From the NCBI RefSeq assembly GCF_026343955.1, contig NZ_JAPKNI010000001.1, positions 372,001 through 436,000 on the forward strand: DNA of 64,000 bases, read 5' to 3'. Shown one piece after another: positions 7,767-15,764 of the stretch; position 1 is the first letter of the stretch; every line of letters begins with the position of its first letter. This DNA comes from Kaistia defluvii. Its GTDB lineage: Bacteria; Pseudomonadota; Alphaproteobacteria; Rhizobiales; Kaistiaceae. Both the position numbers and the translations under genes were made by a program. The notes beneath the pieces are model-generated. The model worked only from the letters and a program-made list of their open reading frames with translations. It was not told the DNA's origin and did not search any database.

Positions 7767-8600
7767 GGCCAGGTCAATCGGGTGCCTCTGATGCGACGTC
7801 AGGCGGCGCGATCGAAGCCTGCGCGGATCGAATCCGGGATCACGTTCCCGGACCCAGCCTGGGCGGGCCGGGCGTTGCAGCTCGAAACCGCGACATCTTC
7901 CCGAACCGGGTCGTTTCCAAAAGCCGCACTCGGCAACATGATCGCAATCCAGACTGCCGCCGCCGCCAGAAGATTATCCGCGCTGAACGCTGACATCATC
8001 GATCTCCGCCCTGCCCTGCGAACACGATAGATATAATCGTGAGATATAATGCGATCCGCTCGATTTTGTTCCCTCTCGCGACGTCAAATTTTCGTCAAGG
8101 GCGCATCCGGCGTTTCGCCTCCGCACTATGCAGTCTTCATGCCAGCTGAATGACACGCCGGCTTGCCGTTCAGGGCCGGGTCCGGCCCTGTGGATGCCGA
8201 TTGTTCCGCCCGCCCTCCCTTGCAGGACGAAGGGCGGACCGGTCGACTGCCGCAACGCAACACGGCTGATCTACAAAGCCATGCTTACCGTCAGTCGAAC
8301 ATATAGAATAATAGCAATCCGGGGCACAGTCTTCCCAAGCAACTAGCCGCCTTACGTATGGGAATGCAGGGCATTGATTTTCTGCGAATGCTGAAGCATA
8401 TTTCGCCCTGCACGGGCAAAGGACCCGACGGAGACTGGAACAAGGCGCGTCGGATGCTAAGTCATTCGCGAAGCGGCCAGCGCAAGCGACCGCACGATAT
8501 CGATAAGACGCAGAGACCTTTCCCCGACAACCTGAGTGCCTGAAGTGTGCTGGCCGAGCGGAGCGGCCGGCAGAGTGAAGAGAACGGGAAAGGAACAGCG
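7767..8600. other. Long intergenic region between the MFS gene and cspA
   Basis: Over 800 bp carry no convincing conserved gene. A 66-codon minus-strand frame with a signal peptide (7799-7999) is listed separately. At 8029-8037 and 8042-8050 AGATATAAT is repeated directly with a 13-bp period in an AT-rich patch. The part nearest cspA (8350-8600) is probably a long 5' leader; it contains GCAGGGC (8366-8372) pairing with GCCCTGC (8405-8411). Long structured leaders are common upstream of csp genes. Confidence 0.5.
7799..7999 (-). CDS. Possible small secreted protein
   Basis: This hypothetical 66-residue protein is not recognised. It begins with a plausible Sec signal peptide (NLLAAAAVWIAIMLPSAAFG, cleavage likely before ND), followed by a short hydrophilic mature part with a single cysteine (SSCNARPAQAGSG). 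Two consecutive ATG codons are preceded by GGCGGAG at a suitable distance. It converges on the MFS gene. Support comes only from the signal-like N-terminus and the ribosome-binding site; it could be a chance frame in a long spacer. Confidence 0.4.
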   Translation of the reverse strand: MMSAFSADNLLAAAAVWIAIMLPSAAFGNDPVREDVAVSSCNARPAQAGSGNVIPDSIRAGFDRAA

Positions 8601-8813
8601 ATGCGACAGACTGGTACAGTCAAATTTTTCAATGCGTCGAAGGGATTCGGCTTCATCACCCCGGATGATGGCGGCAAGGATGTGTTCGTGCACGTCACGG
8701 CTGTCGAACGTTCCGGGATTTCGAACATGAACGATGGCATGCGGATCACATTCGAGACCGAGCCGGACAAGCGCGGCAAGGGCCCCAAGGCCGTGGATCT
8801 CCAGCCGGGCTAG
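8601..8813 (+). CDS. cspA: Cold-shock protein (CspA family)
   Basis: This is a 70-residue single cold-shock domain, an OB-fold RNA/single-stranded DNA chaperone. RNP1 (KGFGFITPDDG) and RNP2 (DVFVHVTAV) carry the aromatic residues that stack on nucleic acid bases. The ATG at 8601 follows GGGAAAGGAACAG and gives the standard Csp length starting MRQTGTVKFFN; an 18-codon upstream extension of the frame has no family sequence. It is preceded by a long probable leader and followed by a strong terminator, so it is a single-gene unit. Whether it is cold-induced cannot be judged from sequence. Confidence 0.95.
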   Translation: MRQTGTVKFFNASKGFGFITPDDGGKDVFVHVTAVERSGISNMNDGMRITFETEPDKRGKGPKAVDLQPG

Positions 8814-8840
8814 TATTTTCGCCATCGCGACAGGCTCGAG

Positions 8841-8869
8841 AAAGCCGCCGGCCAGCCCGGCGGCTTTTG
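8841..8869 (+). terminator. Rho-independent terminator of cspA
   Basis: AAAGCCGCCGG (8841-8851) and CCGGCGGCTTT (8857-8867) form a perfect 11-bp stem with a 5-base loop, and the T-run continues to 8868. It lies 28 bp past the cspA stop. Confidence 0.85.
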
Positions 8870-9153
8870 TACGTCTGGAGAACCGCCAAGGCCCCACCTG
8901 CCCGAGCGTCCACAATTCCGACACCGCAGTGGAGGAAAAGTCATCGCGAAATTTCTTAGGCTGCCTATATACTGATCCTCAATGAAGATTCGCGCTGCTC
9001 TGCCTGGCGCCGCCGTTGAGAACGAAATGGAGACCGGTTTTTCCGCACGAGGCGGAACGGTTCTTGCTCAACCGGAGGGCTGGCTCTGAAGATCTGCTTA
9101 CGGCAGTCGTTTTGTTGCGTTGCGTTTTCCCCGATCAAGCGCGAGGGTCGGCC
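8870..9153. other. Spacer between the cspA terminator and the YbjN gene
   Basis: This is about 280 bp without a supported gene. The YbjN reading frame is open upstream to 9016 but that part lacks family sequence. No clear promoter or repeat is visible. Confidence 0.4.
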
Positions 9154-9657
9154 ATGAGCCTCATCGACTTCGAAACCGAAGACCGGCAGTCCAATCCGGT
9201 GGATATGATCGAGCACATCGCAGGGCTCAATGATTGGAGCTTCGAGCGATCCGGCGACGACGAGATCACCATCTCCATCGCCGGCGGTTGGTGCGATTAT
9301 CACGTCTCCTTCTCCTGGATGGAGGACATGGAGGCGGTGCATCTGGCCTGCGCCTTCGACCTGAAGGTGACCGACCCGCGCAAGACCGAAGTCATGCGCC
9401 TGCTCTCCCTGGTGAACGAGCAACTCTGGATCGGCCATTTCGACCTCTGGAGCAAGGAAGGCGTCGTCATGTATCGGCAGACGCTGCTGCTGGCCGGCGG
9501 CGCGGAACCCAATAGCCGCCAGGTAGAGGGACTGCTCGAGAACGCGATCGAAAGCTGCGAGCGCTACTACCAGGCCTTCCAGTTCGTCGTCTGGGCCGGC
9601 AAGTCCGCCGCCGAAGCGCTCGAGACCGTCCTGTTCGAAACGGTCGGCGAGGCCTGA
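9154..9657 (+). CDS. YbjN domain-containing protein
   Basis: This 167-residue cytosolic protein has a YbjN fold, related to the type III secretion chaperone fold; its biochemical role is unknown. The acidic N-terminus (MSLIDFETEDRQSNPVDMIE) is followed by family segments LNDWSFERSGDDEITISIAG, MRLLSLVNEQLWIGHFDLWS and CERYYQAFQFVVWAGKSA. The ATG at 9154 fits relatives and follows GCGAGGGTCGGCC. It lies upstream of proC on the same strand with a 179-bp gap. A YbjN gene followed by proC is, from memory, a common order in Rhizobiales. Confidence 0.88.
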   Translation: MSLIDFETEDRQSNPVDMIEHIAGLNDWSFERSGDDEITISIAGGWCDYHVSFSWMEDMEAVHLACAFDLKVTDPRKTEVMRLLSLVNEQLWIGHFDLWSKEGVVMYRQTLLLAGGAEPNSRQVEGLLENAIESCERYYQAFQFVVWAGKSAAEALETVLFETVGEA

Positions 9658-9836
9658 TCGAGGCCGGCGCGCGGACACGGCGCGCCGCCCTTTCTCTTCC
9701 GTGGTCTCCGGCCCGGTCGTGAAGTCCGTCGCCTGAAGCAGCGGCCCGGGTTGGCCCGGCGGCGCATAGGGCCTTTCGCGCGGGCGCGGCGCGCCGTACA
9801 GACACATCGTCGCCATTCACGAACGAGCGCTTCCGT

Positions 9837-10661
9837 ATGTCCCTCTCCGCCCTCACATCCTCCTCCCCCATCGTCCTCATCGGCGCCGGCAAGATGGGCG
9901 GCGCGCTGCTGACCGGCTGGCTTGCCTCCGGCCTGGATCCGAAGGCGGTCATCGTCGTCGACCCGAAGCCACCGGAGGAGACGCTGGCGTTGCTGGCCGC
10001 GCATGGCATCGCGCACGAGACCCGCGCGCCCGCGGGCGTCACGGCGCGCGTGCTGCTGCTGGCGGTCAAGCCGCAGATGATGGGCACCGCGCTTCCCGCC
10101 GTGCGCAACCTGATCGGTCCCGGCACGGTGACGATCTCGATTGCCGCCGGCACCACGATCGCGACGCTCGAAGCCGCCCTTGGCGGCGCCATCGTCCGCA
10201 CCATGCCGAACACGCCGGCCCAGGTGGGACGCGGCATGACCGGAGCCTTCGCCAATCCGGCCGTAACGACAGAGGATCGCGACCTGGTCGGCGCCCTGCT
10301 GGCGGCGGTCGGCGAATTCGGCTGGGTCGAGACGGAGAGCCTGATCGATACCGTGACGGCGGTATCCGGGTCCGGCCCCGCCTATGTCTTCCTGCTCGTC
10401 GAGTGCCTCACCCAGGCCGGCATCGAGGCCGGTTTCACGCCGGAACTCGCCGCCCGCTTTGCGCGGCAGACGATCGTGGGCGCCGGCGAACTGCTCAGGC
10501 AATCGCCGCTGCCGGCCGACATCCTGCGCAAGAACGTGACGTCCCCCGGCGGCACCACGGCGGCGGCGCTGAACGTGCTGATGGCCGAGGACGGCATCGA
10601 GCCCATTCTGGTTCGCGCCGTCGCGGCCGCCAAGCAACGCGCCGAGGAACTGGCCGGCTGA
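9837..10661 (+). CDS. proC: Pyrroline-5-carboxylate reductase
   Basis: ProC catalyses the last step of proline synthesis, the NAD(P)H-dependent reduction of 1-pyrroline-5-carboxylate. The protein is 274 residues. The Rossmann motif GAGKMG is at 16-21, followed by LLLAVKPQMM and AAGTTIATLEAAL. RTMPNTPAQVGRGMTG and the C-terminal signature SGSGPAYVFLLVECLTQAG are diagnostic, and VTSPGGTTAAALNVL is the conserved C-terminal helix region. The length is normal. A TetR-type regulator follows after 58 bp. Confidence 0.97.
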   Translation: MSLSALTSSSPIVLIGAGKMGGALLTGWLASGLDPKAVIVVDPKPPEETLALLAAHGIAHETRAPAGVTARVLLLAVKPQMMGTALPAVRNLIGPGTVTISIAAGTTIATLEAALGGAIVRTMPNTPAQVGRGMTGAFANPAVTTEDRDLVGALLAAVGEFGWVETESLIDTVTAVSGSGPAYVFLLVECLTQAGIEAGFTPELAARFARQTIVGAGELLRQSPLPADILRKNVTSPGGTTAAALNVLMAEDGIEPILVRAVAAAKQRAEELAG

Positions 10662-10719
10662 TCAGCCTCGTCTCCGCCACAAGGCATCCCTAGATAGAGG
10701 GAATAGAGGAGATTGCATC

Positions 10720-11385
10720 ATGCCGAACGAGACGAAGCCCCAGATCGTCGACGCGTTGCTCGGTCTGCTGGCCAGCAAGCCCTATGCCGAAATCGGCCTT
10801 GGCGATATCGCGGCGCGAGCCGGGCTTTCGCTGGGAGAACTGCGAGAGGCTTACGACGGCAAGATCGACATCCTCGCCGACTTCATGCGCCGCATCGATC
10901 GCGCCGTGCTCGACGCGACCGAGACGCCCTCGACCGACGAGTCGGGTCGCGACCGGCTGTTCGATCTGATCATGAAGCGCCTCGACGAGATGGCACCGTA
11001 TCGCGCCGCGATCGGGCATCTGGCCGAATCCGCCCGGCGCGATCCGGCCCTGGCGCTGTGCCTCAACCGCGTCGCCCTCGGCAGCGCCCGCTTCATGCTG
11101 GCGGGGGCCGGCATCTCGACCGATGGGCTGCGCGGCGCGGCGCGGACGCAGGGCTTCGTGCTGATGATATCGCGCGTCCTGCCGGTATGGCTGAAGGACG
11201 AGGATCCTGACCTGTCGAAGACGATGGCGGCCCTCGACCGCGCGCTGGAGCATGCGGAGACGTGGTCGCGCCGCACCGACCGGGCCGCAGGCCTCGTCTG
11301 CCGCGTCGCCAACCGGCTTCATCGCCATCGCCCCGAACGCAGGCCGAGCGAACCGAAGCCGGACACAGCCCAGCCGGCCGCTTGA
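10720..11385 (+). CDS. TetR/AcrR-type (or COQ9-like) protein
   Basis: This 221-residue protein has an N-terminal TetR-like helix-turn-helix (PQIVDALLGLLASKPYAEIG then LGDIAARAGLSLGELREAY) and an all-helical C-terminal region. The C-terminal part (VLPVWLKDEDPDLSKTMAAL then DRALEHAE) also recalls the COQ9 ubiquinone-biosynthesis family, which shares the TetR fold but does not bind DNA. Either role is possible; the intact HTH favours a regulator. It sits between proC and the csaA-like gene on the same strand. No obvious operator was found nearby. Confidence 0.8.
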   Translation: MPNETKPQIVDALLGLLASKPYAEIGLGDIAARAGLSLGELREAYDGKIDILADFMRRIDRAVLDATETPSTDESGRDRLFDLIMKRLDEMAPYRAAIGHLAESARRDPALALCLNRVALGSARFMLAGAGISTDGLRGAARTQGFVLMISRVLPVWLKDEDPDLSKTMAALDRALEHAETWSRRTDRAAGLVCRVANRLHRHRPERRPSEPKPDTAQPAA

Positions 11386-11437
11386 CCGGACGGCCCGTCG
11401 TGCTACCCCGTGAGCAGACAGCCAACGGAGAGACGAC

Positions 11438-11791
11438 ATGGACGCGCCCGCCCCGAAGACGATCAGCTTCGACGATTTCCTCAAGGTGGATATCCGGGTC
11501 GGAACCATCGTCGAAGCCAGCCCCTTCCCGGAGGCGCGCAAGCCGGCGATCAAACTGGTCATCGACTTTGGCCCGGAGATCGGCCGCAAGAAGTCCTCGG
11601 CCCAGATCACCAAATATTACCAGCCGGCCGAGCTCATCGGCCGTCAAGTCATGGCGGTCGTGAACTTTCCGCCGCGCCAGATCGGCCCCTTCATGTCGGA
11701 GGTTCTTACCCTTGGCATGCCGGACGCCGATGGCGACGTGGTGCTGACCGCCGTCGAGCGGGCTGTGCCGGATGGTGGCCGCCTGTTCTAG
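11438..11791 (+). CDS. csaA: CsaA-type tRNA-binding OB-fold protein
   Basis: This is a 117-residue stand-alone tRNA-binding domain, as in the C-terminus of MetRS. CsaA is described as a chaperone or export-related factor in Bacillus; its role in Alphaproteobacteria is unclear. The segments [60 protein letters not shown] and [19 protein letters not shown] follow the family from end to end. The ATG at 11438 follows GGAGAGACGAC. It lies 52 bp after the TetR-type gene and may be co-transcribed with it. Confidence 0.92.
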   Translation: MDAPAPKTISFDDFLKVDIRVGTIVEASPFPEARKPAIKLVIDFGPEIGRKKSSAQITKYYQPAELIGRQVMAVVNFPPRQIGPFMSEVLTLGMPDADGDVVLTAVERAVPDGGRLF

Positions 11792-11881
11792 GGCCCGTTG
11801 GACGGTGTGTTCACCCTCGCGCGGCTATCGATCCGGGTCCCGAATGACTAGCTATCGGGTTCAACCAGAGGTCGCCACGCC

Positions 11882-12700
11882 ATGAGCCAAGCCGAAACCG
11901 AACTCCCCTTCTCCCTGACCCGTCCGATCCATATCGCCGAGGTCGGCCTCAAGGCGCATGACGTCGAGAAGGTCGCCGACTACTATCGCGACGTCCTCGG
12001 CCTGGAGACGATCTCGAGCGCGGGCGGGACCGTCACGCTCGGGGCCGGCGGCGTGCCGTTCCTGGTGATCGAGCCGCATCCGCGCGGCACGAGCGACGAT
12101 ACCCGGCAGGCGGGCCTGTTCCATACCGCCTTCCTGATGCCGACCCGCGCCGATCTCGGACGCTGGATCCTGCATGCGAGCGAGAAGCGCCTGCCTGTCG
12201 ACGGCATGGCGGATCATCTGGTGAGCGAGGCGTTCTACCTGACCGACCCCGAAGGCAATGGCGTCGAGATCTATTCCGACCGCCCGACCGACGAATGGGT
12301 CTGGGAAGGCCCGCATGTGCGCATGGCGACCGATCCGCTCGACGTCAATGCGATCGTCGCTGCGCTTGGGGAGCAGCCCTCGCCGTGGAAGGGCGCGCCG
12401 GAATTCCTGCGCATCGGCCATGTGCATCTGCGCGTCGGTGATGCGCCCGTGGCCGCGAACTGGTGGAAGTCGGAGGTCGGCCTCGACGAGGTGACGACGA
12501 TGCCGAGCGCCTCCTTCCTGTCGTCCGGCGGCTACCACCACCATATCGGCGCCAACCACTGGCAGAGCCGGGGCGCGGGCCAGCGCGATTCCGAGCGCAA
12601 TGGCCTCGCCTATGTGACGCTGGCCGGTTCGGGGATCTCGGCCGAGCGCGAACTGCTTGACCCCTGGGGTACCCGGATCCGCCTTCAGCCGGGCGCCTGA
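11882..12700 (+). CDS. VOC family protein, CatE-like extradiol dioxygenase/glyoxalase
   Basis: This 272-residue protein has two vicinal-oxygen-chelate modules. The first starts at HIAEVGLKAHDVEKVADYYR and the second at IGHVHLRVGDAPVAANWWKS. Candidate metal ligands are in the GLFHTAFL histidine, the GVEIYSDRP glutamate, and the second-module HVHL and HHHIGANHW segments. The layout matches CatE (catechol-2,3-dioxygenase type), but the substrate cannot be assigned from sequence. It is convergent with the histidine kinase gene, with only 7 bp between the stops. No aromatic degradation genes are adjacent. Confidence 0.87.
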   Translation: MSQAETELPFSLTRPIHIAEVGLKAHDVEKVADYYRDVLGLETISSAGGTVTLGAGGVPFLVIEPHPRGTSDDTRQAGLFHTAFLMPTRADLGRWILHASEKRLPVDGMADHLVSEAFYLTDPEGNGVEIYSDRPTDEWVWEGPHVRMATDPLDVNAIVAALGEQPSPWKGAPEFLRIGHVHLRVGDAPVAANWWKSEVGLDEVTTMPSASFLSSGGYHHHIGANHWQSRGAGQRDSERNGLAYVTLAGSGISAERELLDPWGTRIRLQPGA

Positions 12701-12707
12701 GCCCCGA

Positions 12708-14198
12708 TCAGGCCGGAATGCGAACGGTGGCGCGCAAGCCGCCGCCCGGCGCATCGGACAGCGTGACATCGCCGCCATGGAAGCGCGCGATGTCACGGGC
12801 GATCGGCAGGCCGAGGCCGGTTCCGCTTTCGTCGAGGTTGCGCGCTTCGTCGAGCCGGTAGAACGGGCGGAACACCGCCTCGCGCTCCGCCTCGTCGATG
12901 CCGGGCCCGTCGTCATCGACATGGATGACGAGCCAGCCGTCGACATGCGAGCCGTGCAGTTCGATGCGATCCCCGTGCCGGCAGGCATTCATCACCAGAT
13001 TGGACAGGCAGCGCTTGAAATCGTTGGGGCGGATGCTGACGATCGGGTCGCCGTGGAAATCCTGCGAAACGTCGTGCCCCACCCGACGGGCATTCTCCGC
13101 CACCTCCGCCAGCAGCGTCGCGATATTGGTCGCCGCCGTCGGCTCGTCCGCGTCATCGCGGGCAAACGCCAGATAGCCCTCCAGCATGCGCTGCATGTCA
13201 TCGACGTCGCGGCGCATAGCGCGGATATCGGGCGTTTCGCGCAGCAGCGCCAATTGCAGGCGGAAGCGGGTGAGCACGGTGCGCAGGTCGTGGCTGACGC
13301 CGGCCAGCATCGTCGTGCGCTGTTCCATCTGCCGCTCGATGCGGTTGCGCATTTCCATGAAGGCGGCGCTGGCGCGCCGTACCTCGCGTGCGCCGCGCGG
13401 ATTGAAATCCGCCATTTCGCGGCCCATGCCGAAATTCTCGGCCGCATCGGCGAGCTGCTGGATCGGGCGGATCTGGTTGCGCAGGAAGGCGATCGCGATC
13501 GTCAGCAGCACCAGGCTGGTGCCGACCATCCAGAAGATGAAGATCTCGGAATTGGAGGCATAGGTCTGGCTGCGACGAGCCAGCACGCGCAGCACCTTGT
13601 CGCCGAGCTGGATGCGGATCTCGACAAGGTTGGATCGCCCGACCGTGTCGATCCAGTAGGGCTTGTTGATCTGGCGGCCGATCTCGCGCGACAGCGCGCT
13701 GTCGAGCAGCGAGAAGAACGGCTTCGGCGCCGCCGGCGGCAGCGGCTCGTTGGGAATGACCGAAATGGTCAGGCCGAGCCGGTCCTGGGCGATGCGGATG
13801 ATCTGGGTGAAATTGGGATCGGCGGGGTAGGTGTCGATCAGGTCGACGATCGCCGCGATATCGCGCACGGTCGCGGCGGAGAGGCGCTGCGTCACCGTCT
13901 GCCAGTGCCGCTCCATGAAGACGAAGGCAACCACCGACTGCAGAATAACGATCGGGGTGATGATGATGATCAGCGCGCGGGCATAGAGCCCCTTCGGCAT
14001 CGCCGCCGCCATCCGCTTGCCGAGGAAGCGATAGGGCACCAGCAGAACGTCGAGGACAGGTCGCGCGCGGCGCGCGAGCCGGCGCGTCGAATTGGCAGCC
14101 GGCGATCGGGCCAGGCGACGCAGCGCGACGACGGCCGGCCACTCGGCCCAGCCGCCAGTCACGCGACGCCTCGGAACGGAAGGCGGAAGCTTGTCCAT
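12708..14198 (-). CDS. Sensor histidine kinase (EnvZ-like)
   Basis: This 496-residue membrane kinase has a long basic N-terminus, TM1 at about 73-95 and a periplasmic sensor of about 125 residues. TM2 is at about 219-240, followed by a HAMP linker. The phosphorylatable His303 is in GVSHDLRTVLTRF. The N box is LSNLVMNACRHG (398-409), the G1 box DDDGPGID (428-435) and the G2 box SGTGLGLPIARDI. All ATPase motifs are present. It lies 43 bp downstream of an OmpR-type regulator and surely pairs with it. The sensor domain gives no clue to the ligand. Confidence 0.94.
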   Translation of the reverse strand: MDKLPPSVPRRRVTGGWAEWPAVVALRRLARSPAANSTRRLARRARPVLDVLLVPYRFLGKRMAAAMPKGLYARALIIIITPIVILQSVVAFVFMERHWQTVTQRLSAATVRDIAAIVDLIDTYPADPNFTQIIRIAQDRLGLTISVIPNEPLPPAAPKPFFSLLDSALSREIGRQINKPYWIDTVGRSNLVEIRIQLGDKVLRVLARRSQTYASNSEIFIFWMVGTSLVLLTIAIAFLRNQIRPIQQLADAAENFGMGREMADFNPRGAREVRRASAAFMEMRNRIERQMEQRTTMLAGVSHDLRTVLTRFRLQLALLRETPDIRAMRRDVDDMQRMLEGYLAFARDDADEPTAATNIATLLAEVAENARRVGHDVSQDFHGDPIVSIRPNDFKRCLSNLVMNACRHGDRIELHGSHVDGWLVIHVDDDGPGIDEAEREAVFRPFYRLDEARNLDESGTGLGLPIARDIARFHGGDVTLSDAPGGGLRATVRIPA

Positions 14199-14241
14199 CA
14201 GCGCCGCCCCCGGGCAGCGACAGCCGACTGGCGGGATGGCC

Positions 14242-14952
14242 TCACGCTTCTGTCACCAGACGGTAGCCGATGCCCCGCACCGTCTGCAGGAAGAGCGGGT
14301 TGGCGGGATCGACCTCTATCTTGCGGCGGAGCCGGTTGATCTGCACGTCGATGGTGCGCTCGCCGGCCGGTTCGTCCTCGGCCAGCAGCGACAGGCGCGG
14401 CACGGTTTCGTTCGGCGTCTCGGCGAAGACGGCCATGATCTGGCGCTCGCGATCCGTCAGCCGGATCGTCTCCTGGCCGCGCCGCAACTCGCGCCGGGCG
14501 ATGTGGAAGGTGAAGGGACCGAAGCGGACCTGCTCGATCAGCGGCGCCGCGGTGGCGGTGCCGCGCTTCAGGATCGCGTTGATCCGCAGCAGCAATTCCC
14601 GCGGTTCGAACGGCTTGCCGAGATAGTCGTCGGCGCCGAGTTCCAGCCCCTTGATGCGGCTCTCGATCTCGGTGCGCGCGGTCAGCATGAGGATCGGCAC
14701 CTCCATCGTCTCGCGCAGGCTGCGGAGAAGCTCGAGCCCGGTCTCGCCCGGCATCATCACGTCGACGACAAGCAGATCGAAGGCAAGACCGCCGAGCCGG
14801 CCGCGCGCCTCGGCGGCGTTGGCCGCGACGTCGACGCGAAAGCCGTTGTCGTTCAGGTAGCGGGACAGAAGCGTGCGAATGCGCGCATCATCGTCGATGA
14901 CGAGAAGATGCGGCGCATCATCGGCCAGGGGGGCGGTTGCCAAATCGCTCAT
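14242..14952 (-). CDS. petR: OmpR-family response regulator, PetR-like
   Basis: This 236-residue two-component regulator has receiver-domain acidic residues in [11 protein letters not shown], the phosphoacceptor Asp64 in [15 protein letters not shown], and Lys113 in [10 protein letters not shown]. The C-terminal winged helix ends [18 protein letters not shown] then VRGIGYRL. With the MarR gene 19 bp upstream it matches the petP-petR pair of Rhodobacter capsulatus, where PetR is needed for cytochrome bc1 production. That link here is by arrangement and family resemblance, not proof. The kinase is downstream. Symbol is tentative. Confidence 0.93.
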   Translation of the reverse strand: MSDLATAPLADDAPHLLVIDDDARIRTLLSRYLNDNGFRVDVAANAAEARGRLGGLAFDLLVVDVMMPGETGLELLRSLRETMEVPILMLTARTEIESRIKGLELGADDYLGKPFEPRELLLRINAILKRGTATAAPLIEQVRFGPFTFHIARRELRRGQETIRLTDRERQIMAVFAETPNETVPRLSLLAEDEPAGERTIDVQINRLRRKIEVDPANPLFLQTVRGIGYRLVTEA

Positions 14953-14971
14953 CGTGCATACTCCACGCGCA

Positions 14972-15508
14972 TCACTGCTCGATCATCTGAGCGACCTTAT
15001 CCCGTTCGGACGGATCGATCATCAGCCGAAGGAAGCGCTCGGCCGCGAGGCGCCCTTCCGGACCCAAAGGCTCCAGCGCGGTACGGATGCGTTCCGCCTG
15101 CGGTTCGGTGAGACGCTGGTCGAGCGCCCTGCCCTTGGCGGTCGGATAAAGCAGCCGCTGCCGGCGGTCGACGGGCCCCGGCACCTGCTCGATATAGCCG
15201 GTATCGATCAGTTGCTTGAGCACGCGCCCCAGGCTCTGCTTGGTGATCTTCAGTATGTCCAGCAGGTCGGCGACGCGCATGCCCGGATGGCGGTTGACGA
15301 AGTGGACGACACGATGATGGGCGCGACCGAACTGGAACTTCGCCAGCACGACGTCCGGATCGGAGACGAAGTCCCGATAGGCGTAGAAGAGCAACTCGAT
15401 CAGCACCAGTTCGGGCTGTTCCTGGATCGAAAGAGGCGTTTTGACGGACTCGTCGCGCTGCACGGATGCCGGTCCCTTCGAATCGGTCGCGAAATTTATG
15501 TCAGCCAT
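14972..15508 (-). CDS. petP: MarR family transcriptional regulator, PetP-like
   Basis: This 178-residue MarR-type winged-helix repressor has an N-terminal extension (about 40 residues) ahead of the domain. The DNA-binding part includes [20 protein letters not shown] and [20 protein letters not shown] (recognition helix and wing). It leads an apparent operon with the PetR-like regulator and the kinase, and its neighbour on the other side is ilvE. An inverted repeat TATGTCA-N7-TGACATA overlaps its start codon, suggesting autoregulation. Effector unknown. The PetP naming rests on synteny and should be treated as tentative. Confidence 0.9.
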   Translation of the reverse strand: MADINFATDSKGPASVQRDESVKTPLSIQEQPELVLIELLFYAYRDFVSDPDVVLAKFQFGRAHHRVVHFVNRHPGMRVADLLDILKITKQSLGRVLKQLIDTGYIEQVPGPVDRRQRLLYPTAKGRALDQRLTEPQAERIRTALEPLGPEGRLAAERFLRLMIDPSERDKVAQMIEQ

Positions 15509-15517
15509 ATTGACATA
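15497..15517. promoter_or_regulatory. Inverted repeat overlapping the MarR gene start, candidate autoregulatory operator
   Basis: TATGTCA (15497-15503) and TGACATA (15511-15517) are perfect complements separated by 7 bp. The ATG of the MarR gene (15508-15506 on the minus strand) falls in the spacer. MarR dimers typically bind 16-22 bp palindromes at their own promoters, so a site here could block expression. Confidence 0.5.
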
Positions 15518-15764
15518 TTTTGGTTCGATTGTTACCTGATGAGTGGCCGCGACGAAATGATCGAACGCGCCAGCCGTTTCCCTTCCCGCGATACCCTCTC
15601 GCGCGATCGCGTTTCGACCGGCACTTTACCGACTGTTTCAAGGCGGCGCAAAAAAGTCGTTGCTGGAACTGGCTTTACTTTGCCCAACCGGCGCGAGAAA
15701 TAGGCACGACAATCAACGCCAACAGGGCGCGGCCGCAGCCGGCGGCCGATATGGAGTGAGGAAA

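Noticed and set aside
12657-14339. A 560-codon plus-strand frame over the histidine kinase gene
   Set aside because: The minus strand has the full HisKA and ATPase motifs; the plus-strand frame has none.
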